A stretch of 64,000 nucleotides of DNA, from contig NZ_LT629787.1 in the NCBI RefSeq assembly GCF_900105655.1, positions 3,596,001-3,660,000 on the forward strand. The letters run 5' to 3'. Both the position numbers and the translations under genes were made by a program. The notes beneath the pieces are model-generated. The model ran no database searches, had not been told where the DNA came from, and saw only the letters and a list, made by a program, of their open reading frames with translations. Shown here one piece after another: positions 58,901-64,000 of this stretch. Numbering within the stretch: position 1 is the stretch's first letter; each line of letters opens with the position of its first letter. The stretch is from Halopseudomonas salegens. Lineage in GTDB: Bacteria > Pseudomonadota > Gammaproteobacteria > Pseudomonadales > Pseudomonadaceae.

Positions 58901-59141
58901 CATCGATCCGGTCGCACGCTATATTGCGCATCCGAGTGCAAACGTAGTGCTTGCTGTTCTGCCCCTTGCTCAACCACAGGCGCATGTAGCAGACGTGTTG
59001 AGCGCTTATGCAAGGCTGTATGAGTCATCCGCTTCAAAGCTGGCGCAATGGCTGTTGACACATGCCCAGTTTCCCGGGGTGCAAGCCACGATCGAAGCAG
59101 CGGGCCTGACTGTCAAAAAGCTTAGTAGCGTGGCACGTTGA
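55935..59141 (+). CDS. Large MORN/HEAT-repeat protein of unknown function
   Basis: This 1068-residue soluble protein has an N-terminal MORN-variant (YwqK-like) repeat pair at residues 43-92 (WYEDGSMAGIEYFDEEGQLNG, given here as WYEDGSMAG and YFDEEGQLNG). A middle region resembles a SUKH-type fold at its end (PQIYFWDHDIDG ... SLDDFLWHL, about 300-326). The C-terminal 450 residues are helical repeats of HEAT type. A strong AGGAGG ribosome site precedes the ATG. SUKH and MORN-variant domains are common in immunity proteins to polymorphic toxins, but no toxin gene is adjacent. No catalytic motif is seen. Confidence 0.75.
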   Translation: MSRIPQRPLNIPSDAQWNASDQMWQLGQSRPRENDDPALVGERRYWYEDGSMAGIEYFDEEGQLNGTSTWYHPDGTLASQGEFRNGLRFGHFIEMQSENETPHYYTEDERTWRVEFDATKNWSEENIVYFLKDGTECTSTGRPLTMAFDLDPIFDGASPHNFIEGDGLRILQLLAEESENPSSELPETLGLDTVFGYKDQHVAPFLQLINTAGVHKTSPEGVNNTVLAPIRLPGYGAWGTQDGSTNLMEWFLRNCDAGMPGMAFNGAYWLGGSGDCNGWCIGLFDRDAEHGGSGSNECKPQIYFWDHDIDGFEQPQYGSLDDFLWHLCIEAACYQERLSEEAAKRARMQQFVEPQKSMSDTCFFQFRAYWLTELMKYTGSTESPKNRLRYLNTSFNSNLNKPINEEVHQARLRTGKDLPPTALYTLWRYFWFGHEARLREALDAYREAPAKLTRDCVALIEELLAERNTLPGIPDVRALRAALLTLDLDPDRKSEREAEQAALAEQKLAALTAEIPALQQQGLDALIERAWDVVDDKQSLQLLAKEVSKDARLGSLFIGLNWIKRRKQAEYNNPRSPIDDAYHADLGSWLESQDHRPAQAWMWPTATHLTLVLKDCVRRPGVAHPRLIEAALRELGIASEYNFSRERAATLLGCIQEQRAIPALLALFEEYQLNTADLSNDELRSVASRWEGCLSAAAEALCKIHRAYPNLPAADTAKHMHAIANDHYTAASLSRHHRMDNAAIACLRTLGSLGDPRTLMAMPSLYVARGDDAIGRMLALRELAHKHPGSRREIAEGQSDERCRGVMLAHALMLNAAIKGFDFNNALVFIEDNGYLRSDRKEWRLYWLLLCEAIAESTLPTDLIANLLYSGDRDVREAAQAALHARQSEVPRIRALSPIEAEDIVITQGTEGALQLFCDPHTIGLHYVLEAINRQPALVDMVDDRVVAALIDALVRDLDRLPQDDSIDLEKQTSTLLEVLMPHSGHLALIDPVARYIAHPSANVVLAVLPLAQPQAHVADVLSAYARLYESSASKLAQWLLTHAQFPGVQATIEAAGLTVKKLSSVAR

Positions 59142-59743
59142 AGAGGAGCTTATCACCTGCCACGAGTAAAGAGGTTCCAGGGTCAGACGTTAATCAAGAC
59201 ATGGCCCTGGAGGTTGTATTGTATGTTTACGAAAATAGTGCATGTCTAAAGCAAGCCTGTTGCACAGTATTTTATTGATGTCTGCCTCATTAGGCTGCCT
59301 TGCTGGTATGGCCGAAAGAGTGGCGCTTTAATTTGGTTTGCAATGCGCCGTTTCCTTTAGCAATTCCGATAATATCGAGCATCAAGAAATAAATGAAAAG
59401 GTCAGATTGACCGAAATAAAGCATAAGCGCGGTGGTCGAGCGCTTGTTGCGGAAACAGATACTTGTGACTTCAGAGTGATGGTGCATGGAGTGCAAACTA
59501 TTAATGATCAGCGTTTTGTTAATGCCTTCCAGGTAGCCATCAAGCAAAAAGGCTGTCTTCTTTTTATGCATGCTTTAAGTGATAGCAGTCATTCCGGAGA
59601 CGATTTACCAAGGCAATCCAGATTCTGCTTGGTGGGTTATCAGCCTGAGTCCTTCATGGAAAAGAAGAACTGATGTTTCAGTGCTGTTGGGGTCAGTGAG
59701 ATCAGTCGTTCATTCAGTCTGATTATGTGTAAAGGCGGCGACA
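59142..59743. other. 602-base AT-richer region without a secure gene
   Basis: CCAGGG...CCCTGG (about 59176-59210) is a likely hairpin after the large gene, and GGGTCAG occurs in it and again near 59690. The rest has lower GC than its neighbours and overlapping short frames on both strands, neither with a ribosome site. It looks like degraded or acquired DNA. Confidence 0.5.
59290..59571 (-). CDS. Possible small membrane protein (uncertain)
   Basis: A 93-residue frame with a hydrophobic segment (SDLFIYFLMLDIIGIA) is open within the AT-richer gap. A 111-residue frame overlaps it on the plus strand (59338-59673). I recognise neither family and see no ribosome site for either; the minus-strand frame has the more protein-like composition. 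Confidence 0.25.
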   Translation of the reverse strand: MHKKKTAFLLDGYLEGINKTLIINSLHSMHHHSEVTSICFRNKRSTTALMLYFGQSDLFIYFLMLDIIGIAKGNGALQTKLKRHSFGHTSKAA

Positions 59744-60271
59744 TTGAGATATCGAGTAGTAGCAATCCTGTTGATTGTTCTGGCGCTTGGGGCAGGCGCC
59801 TACTTCGCAGATACCCGTCTGCCGGCGATGCTGGCTGCGGAGCTGCCAAAGGCAGAAGCGGTATTGGTCATCAAGGGGGAGCGGAAGTTATATCTCATGA
59901 GGGATGGCCAGCCCTACCGCGAATACAGGATTGCCCTCGGGGGTGATCCGGCTGGGCACAAGCGAGAAGAGGTTGATCAACGGACCCCGGAGGGCGACTA
60001 CCTGCTCGACTGGAGAAACCCGAAAAGCGCGTTTCATCTATCTCTCCACGTCTCCTACCCCAACGAGAACGATCAGGCACAGGCCGAGGCGCGGGGCGTA
60101 TCGCCTGGCGGCATGATTATGGTCCACGGTCAGAAAAACGGTCTTGGCTGGTTAGGTGGCCTGCTCCAGCGGTGGGATTGGACGGATGGTTGCATCGCGG
60201 TCACAAATGTCGAGATGGAGGAGATCTGGCGAGCTGTGCCGGATGGCACCCCAATCCGCATTGAGCCCTAA
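59744..60271 (+). CDS. L,D-transpeptidase (YkuD domain)
   Basis: The 175-residue protein starts at TTG with AAAGG upstream, has one N-terminal signal/anchor helix (about residues 5-22) and a YkuD domain. Catalytic motifs are HGQKNG and WTDGCIAVTNVEM with the nucleophilic cysteine and conserved His. Such enzymes link peptidoglycan stem peptides or anchor proteins to the wall. The short format resembles ErfK-type proteins without a LysM or PG-binding domain. Confidence 0.87.
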   Translation: MRYRVVAILLIVLALGAGAYFADTRLPAMLAAELPKAEAVLVIKGERKLYLMRDGQPYREYRIALGGDPAGHKREEVDQRTPEGDYLLDWRNPKSAFHLSLHVSYPNENDQAQAEARGVSPGGMIMVHGQKNGLGWLGGLLQRWDWTDGCIAVTNVEMEEIWRAVPDGTPIRIEP

Positions 60272-60441
60272 AGGCTTGACCACAGGCAGAAAATGGATTG
60301 CATGGGTTTCCGCCGCCAGCCATCACTTGAGTTGGATCAATGACCGGCACAACTTTGCCCGGAATAGTGGCAAGCAGGCGGCAAACGGGCTAAATTGGAT
60401 CAAGGCACAGTGCCATATAAGCCATGCAATGGAGCCCACGG
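60272..60441 (+). promoter_or_regulatory. Leader of the Mrr-type gene with dispersed repeat copy C
   Basis: Copy C of the dispersed repeat lies at 60355-60391 (AATAGTGGCAAGCAGG, GCAAACGGGCT). The 51 bases after it are similar to the leader at 54.8 kb. The GG-N10-GC spacing within TGGCA...GGCA is compatible with a sigma-54 promoter, but the -12 box is imperfect. Confidence 0.5.
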
Positions 60442-61362
60442 ATGGCACGCAAACGCAGTTCCGGTCTGGAAGACCTGATTACCCTACTCGCACGACTCCC
60501 CTGGTGGGTCAGTGCATTGATCGGCGTTATCAGCTGGTTAGTCCTGCGCCAGATCGCCGCCAATCCTCCAGCACCTGCCAACGCACTCAATACCGCCGAC
60601 ATGTCCGGCCTCATGTTGCGCACCCTGGCGTATACCTTTGCCAACATCGGCCAGTACCTGCTTCCTGCGATATGCGCCATTGGCGCTATCGGTTCACTGG
60701 TGACACGCAGCAAACGGAAGAAACTGCTGCAACGCGTCAACACTGCCAGTCAACCAGCACGCACCATCGACGGCCTGAGTTGGCGGCAATTTGAACAGGT
60801 GATTGGCGAAGCCTTTCGTACCCAGGGCTACAGCGTCAGCGAAACCGGCAGCCAGGGCGCGGACGGCGGTATCGACCTGACCCTGCACAAGGATGGCGAA
60901 AAATACCTGGTGCAATGCAAGCACTGGCGCGCACAAAAAGTCGGCGTGCCAGTAGTACGCGACTTCCTCGGCGCCATGGCGGCAGAGGGCGCCGTCGGTG
61001 GTATGGTCATTACCTCCGGGCAATTTACCAGCGAAGCCAAAGCCTTTGCCGAAGGGCGCAATATTCAGTTGATTGACGGCAGCAAACTCAAAACCCTGCT
61101 GGCAAAACACAACCCCACAACTGAGCCCGAACAGCCAACATCTACAACCCCATTCTGCCCGCTATGCCAGAGCGCAATGGTCAAGCGCACAGCCAGGCGT
61201 GGACCGAATGCGGGGAATGCGTTTTGGGGGTGTTCGAAATATCCAGGGTGTAAGGGTGCGGTTAATGCAGCGTCGACCCCTGTAGGTGAGCCGGCGAATG
61301 ACAGGCTTGAATCGCAAAGTGACAGTGGGCTTCAGAAAGCGCGAAATGGCGTTAATACATGA
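60442..61362 (+). CDS. Membrane-anchored Mrr-type restriction endonuclease with topoisomerase zinc finger
   Basis: The 306-residue protein has two transmembrane helices (about residues 20-38 and 64-88), a linker and a Mrr-type PD-(D/E)xK nuclease domain with GADGGIDLTL (D145) and YLVQCKHWR (Q158, K160). A C-terminal topoisomerase-type zinc finger has C239, C242, C264 and C270. ATG 60442 has GGAG seven bases upstream. Mrr-like enzymes cut modified or foreign DNA; membrane anchoring is seen in a subgroup whose role is not known. A truncated duplicate lies 5.6 kb upstream. Confidence 0.88.
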   Translation: MARKRSSGLEDLITLLARLPWWVSALIGVISWLVLRQIAANPPAPANALNTADMSGLMLRTLAYTFANIGQYLLPAICAIGAIGSLVTRSKRKKLLQRVNTASQPARTIDGLSWRQFEQVIGEAFRTQGYSVSETGSQGADGGIDLTLHKDGEKYLVQCKHWRAQKVGVPVVRDFLGAMAAEGAVGGMVITSGQFTSEAKAFAEGRNIQLIDGSKLKTLLAKHNPTTEPEQPTSTTPFCPLCQSAMVKRTARRGPNAGNAFWGCSKYPGCKGAVNAASTPVGEPANDRLESQSDSGLQKARNGVNT

Positions 61363-61424
61363 ACAAAGGTTGCGCGTTGCAAGGGGGCAAAAGGCAAGAC
61401 CCGCCCCTGATGCCGCTCTGATTA

Positions 61425-61829
61425 ATGAATAAAATAACTGCCCACCTGGTGCTAGGCCTGTTTGATGTTGCTGCAGTTGCAGCGTGTGTTTATGTTTTCT
61501 CGAGTTGGACAAACATAGACGGCCAGCTCAGTCAAAATGTCGATAGTCTATCCGTGTCAAGCAACTTGAATCTGGCTGGGTTGATGGTCATCGTGCCCGT
61601 TACGCACAGTATGGCCTTATTCAACTGGAAGGAATCAATCCAGAAATGGGGTAATCGATGCTTGATTGGCCTGTTTCTTTTTTTGCTTGTGGGCGCCTTT
61701 ATCATGGACTCATATCTGGAAAGCAAGATTCTTGCTGCAGGCTACGAGTACTGTGCAGGCCAAAGTGAAAAAATGACCTTTTCGGAGTACCGGACTTACG
61801 TTGGTGAAAATAGGGCTTGTTTAAAGTAA
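61425..61829 (+). CDS. Small multispan membrane protein, unknown function
   Basis: The 134-residue protein has three hydrophobic segments (about residues 5-25, 48-64 and 79-96) and a short polar C-terminus with two cysteines (YEYCAGQ and ENRACLK). It loosely resembles DUF1240-type proteins, but I am not sure. The ribosome site is poor, so the start is tentative. It stands 62 bases after the nuclease gene. Confidence 0.55.
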   Translation: MNKITAHLVLGLFDVAAVAACVYVFSSWTNIDGQLSQNVDSLSVSSNLNLAGLMVIVPVTHSMALFNWKESIQKWGNRCLIGLFLFLLVGAFIMDSYLESKILAAGYEYCAGQSEKMTFSEYRTYVGENRACLK

Positions 61830-62018
61830 GGGGGTGCTCGGCCTTTTGTTGGTGTCAGTTTCATTTGGGACAGTTTGAACAAGTCTACAAAACGGAGGCT
61901 CTGGAGTCAGGGCTTTCGCTAACTCATGAGTAGCCAAAGCAAGAGGCAATACAGCTTCATGCTCCCCTGTATGCCGTGCTAGAGTTTTGTTTTGACATTG
62001 AACCCTAAGGAAAAGCAC

Positions 62019-62468
62019 ATGAAGGATGTGGAATACGCTGGTTTTTGGGTCAGGGTGGGTGCGGCTTTGATCGATACGGTACTGATGATGATCATTATTG
62101 CGCCTGCGTTGGCTCTGATATACGGCAAAGACTATTGGGCAGGTGACTCATTTTTCCTTGGCTTCTGGGATTTGATGTTTAATTACATTCTGCCCGCCGT
62201 GGCTGTCATTCTTTTCTGGGTCTACAAGGCAGCAACGCCAGGTAAAATGGCCCTGCGTCTGAAGATTGTTGATGCGAAAACCGGTGAACCGGTACCAACC
62301 GCGCGGTTGATCGGCCGTTACCTTGGTTATTATGTGTCTATCATCCCGCTACTTCTTGGCATTTTCTGGGTCGGGTTTGATAAGCGGAAACAGGGGTGGC
62401 ATGACAAGCTGGCAGGTACCGTCGTTATTCGGGATACGAAAAAAGAGCCTGTGCAGTTTGATTCCTAG
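62019..62468 (+). CDS. RDD-family membrane protein
   Basis: The 149-residue protein starts at ATG 62019 after AAGGAAAAG; the frame open to 61992 is not used. The RDD pattern is seen: Arg in FWVRVGAALIDTVLMM with the Asp of the second half, and KMALRLKIVDAKTGEP before a third membrane helix. Three hydrophobic segments are present. RDD proteins are small membrane proteins with no settled function; some act as Na+/H+ antiporters. A bidirectional terminator follows. Confidence 0.82.
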   Translation: MKDVEYAGFWVRVGAALIDTVLMMIIIAPALALIYGKDYWAGDSFFLGFWDLMFNYILPAVAVILFWVYKAATPGKMALRLKIVDAKTGEPVPTARLIGRYLGYYVSIIPLLLGIFWVGFDKRKQGWHDKLAGTVVIRDTKKEPVQFDS

Positions 62469-62527
62469 CCTTGAGCCAGTCCTGAGCTGCATGCGGCAAT
62501 CAGCCTGATAACAGGCAACTCAAGCAC

Positions 62528-62565
62528 AAAAAAATCCCGCAACCATCACTGGCTGCGGGATTTTT
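62528..62565. terminator. Bidirectional rho-independent terminator
   Basis: ATCCCGCA and TGCGGGAT form a perfect 8-bp stem with a 12-base loop; AAAAAAA on the left and TTTTT on the right serve both strands. It sits between the convergent RDD and oxidoreductase genes. Confidence 0.9.
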
Positions 62566-62585
62566 GTTTACCGGGCTAACATCCC

Positions 62586-63608
62586 TCAGTCAGCAATCTT
62601 CACCAACTGCTTGCCAAAGTTCTTGCCCTTCAACATACCCTTGAAAGCTTCCGGGGCGTTTTCCAGGCCTTCGGCGATGGTTTCGCTGTACTTGAGCTTA
62701 CCACTGGCGACCTGTTCGGCGAGCAGGGCGGTGGTTTTCTGGTGCTGGTCCTGCCATTCGGTGACCAGGAAGAAACGGTGCTCGGGTTTCGGGTCGAGCT
62801 TGCCGAAGATGTGGAAGGGGGTTTCCACTTTGCTCTGGTCTTCGGCGTTGTAGGCGGAGACGTAACCGCAGATCGGTACGCGAGCGCCGGGGTTGATCAG
62901 TTTGGCGACTGCGCGGGCGACATCGCCACCGACGTTTTCAAAGTAGACATCGATGCCTTTCGGGCAGGCGGCGGCCAGGTCGGCATCGAGGTTGCCGGCC
63001 TTGTAGTCGATGCAGGCATCAAAGCCCAGTTCGTCGACGACGTATTTGCACTTCTCCGGGCCACCGGCGATGCCGACAACGTGGCAACCGAGTTGCTTGG
63101 CGGTCTGGCCTACGACGGTGCCGACCGGGCCGGAGGCGGCGGCGACAACCACGGTTTCGCCGGCTTTGGGTTTGCCGACGTGAACCAGGCCGTGATAACC
63201 GGTACGGCCCGGCATGCCGGCCACACCCAGGTAGGTTTGCAGCGGTGCGCCAACATCCTTGATCTTGTAGACCATCTCGGCCTTGCCGGGGATGATGCAG
63301 TATTCCTGCCAGCCGGAGTACACGGTGACCAGATCGCCGACCTGATAGTTGTCGGACTTGGATTCAACCACGCGACCGACGCTTTCGCCGACGATGACTT
63401 CACCGATGCCGATCGGGTCCATATAGCCTTTGCTGTCGTTCATGCGCGGGCGCATGTAGGGGTCGAGTGACAGCCAGAGGATTTGCAGCAGGACTTCGCC
63501 GTCCTTGATCTCGCGGACCGGCTCTTCAACCAGTTTCAGGTCGCCGTCCTGCAGCTCGCCCTGGGGGCGCTGGTTAAGGACGATCTTGCGGTTGGTATAT
63601 TGGCTCAT
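62586..63608 (-). CDS. NADP-dependent oxidoreductase of the CurA / LTB4 dehydrogenase type
   Basis: The 340-residue protein belongs to the zinc-free MDR superfamily. The start ATG 63608 (MSQYTNRKIVLNQRP) has GAGG upstream; the open extension to 63722 is not used. The signature EPVREIKDGEVLLQILWLSL and DPYMRPRMND at the N-terminus, AASGPVGTVVGQTAKQLGC as Rossmann motif and IDVYFENVGGDVARAV are typical. It reduces double bonds of enones or quinones with NADPH; curcumin is only the eponymous substrate. Confidence 0.9.
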   Translation of the reverse strand: MSQYTNRKIVLNQRPQGELQDGDLKLVEEPVREIKDGEVLLQILWLSLDPYMRPRMNDSKGYMDPIGIGEVIVGESVGRVVESKSDNYQVGDLVTVYSGWQEYCIIPGKAEMVYKIKDVGAPLQTYLGVAGMPGRTGYHGLVHVGKPKAGETVVVAAASGPVGTVVGQTAKQLGCHVVGIAGGPEKCKYVVDELGFDACIDYKAGNLDADLAAACPKGIDVYFENVGGDVARAVAKLINPGARVPICGYVSAYNAEDQSKVETPFHIFGKLDPKPEHRFFLVTEWQDQHQKTTALLAEQVASGKLKYSETIAEGLENAPEAFKGMLKGKNFGKQLVKIAD

Positions 63609-63763
63609 GCTTACCTCATTTCTGGTGTGGCGGCGGGGCCGCGCTGTGTCAATGAACATGGCCGCAGCCATGGAAACCTGTTGATGGTAAACCAGACGCT
63701 GCTGTGTGCAGCGCTTATTCACCAGTGTGATTGCATGCTAGCAGGCGCAGCGAAATCTGCTTT

Positions 63764-64000
63764 TCAACGCCATTGATATTCCAGACTCAGGCCGGCCAGC
63801 CAGCTGCGCTCGGCAGCGGGTTCGTAGAAACGCCCGCCGGGGCCGTTGACGATCAGCGAGCTGACGTATTCCCGATCAGCCAGGTTATTGACCCGTACAA
63901 AGGGCTCAAGGTTCAGGCCGCCGATGCTGTGGCGGTAGCTGGCGTGCCAGTTGAATACGGCATAGCCAGAGGCGGAGTCGGCGTTTGCATCATTGGCGTA
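63764..64000 (-). CDS. TonB-dependent receptor, C-terminal part only
   Basis: The frame is open at the right edge and ends at 63764. The visible 78 residues match the last beta-strands of a TonB-dependent outer-membrane receptor: EPFVRVNNLADREYVSSLIV, GRFYEPAAERSWLAGLSL and the closing strand LEYQWR. The N-terminal plug and ligand specificity are outside the window. Confidence 0.85.
   Translation of the reverse strand, partial: YANDANADSASGYAVFNWHASYRHSIGGLNLEPFVRVNNLADREYVSSLIVNGPGGRFYEPAAERSWLAGLSLEYQWR

Noticed and set aside
1..64000. tRNA, rRNA, CRISPR arrays, integrases and complete insertion sequences
   Set aside because: I looked for conserved tRNA arms, spaced direct repeats and transposase motifs and found none that I could support.

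Overview
The window looks like a chromosomal segment of a Pseudomonadaceae-type gammaproteobacterium, most likely a marine or Halopseudomonas-like relative of Pseudomonas. The main evidence is gene order: engB / cytochrome c4 / dsbA / EEP hydrolase / GGDEF protein, and lptM-lysA-dapF-DUF484-xerC-HAD next to class I cyaA, are both Pseudomonas chromosomal blocks. A FabY-type ketoacyl synthase points the same way. GC content is moderately high and genes are dense, except in the last 10 kb. The species itself cannot be named from the sequence alone.

Layout. 1-12.4 kb: a glycosyltransferase cut by the left edge runs directly into a complete type II secretion operon in Xps-type order (gspE F G H I J K L M N D), followed by an unknown lipoprotein gene. 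12.4-17.2 kb: engB (opposite strand), cytochrome c4, dsbA with an unusual active site, an EEP hydrolase and a diguanylate cyclase. 17.2-21.8 kb: a DASH cryptochrome with an operator-like palindrome, an AmiD-type amidase coupled to a membrane protein, a 174-bp palindromic (MITE-like) element and a Cys-rich protein. 22-27 kb: a potassium-uptake operon, trkH, a shortened KdpD-like kinase, a KdpE-like regulator and trkA. 27-34.8 kb: the minus-strand lptM-to-HAD operon and cyaA. 35-41 kb: a GST, fabY, and a beta-alanine-type aminotransferase plus semialdehyde dehydrogenase pair separated by a second palindromic element. 41-45 kb: a chemoreceptor with a CxxCH haem motif behind a sigma-28 promoter, a dicarboxylate/amino-acid symporter and a small ion channel. 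45-52 kb: three secreted proteins with IPTL-type C-terminal sorting signals interleaved with a PAS-GAF-GGDEF protein and a second sigma-28-controlled chemoreceptor. 52.5-54.6 kb: a duplicated VOC protein and an orphan sensor kinase. 54.7-62.5 kb: an accessory-looking stretch with a membrane-anchored Mrr-type nuclease, a deleted copy of the same gene, a 1068-residue MORN/HEAT protein, zinc-ribbon, L,D-transpeptidase, RDD and other small genes, and dispersed repeats. 62.5-64 kb: a CurA-type oxidoreductase and the end of a TonB-dependent receptor.

How the genes work together: the left third serves protein export and envelope folding (T2SS, DsbA, cytochrome c4). The middle holds K+ homeostasis and lysine/peptidoglycan precursor, recombination and cAMP housekeeping. 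The right third is sensory and surface-associated (chemoreceptors, c-di-GMP, IPTL-CTERM proteins), then a variable region with possible defence genes. The least explained items are the Mrr gene and its deleted duplicate, which share a dispersed upstream repeat, the large MORN/HEAT protein, the IPTL-CTERM trio and the paired palindromic elements. No rRNA, tRNA, CRISPR array, complete IS or prophage was recognised.
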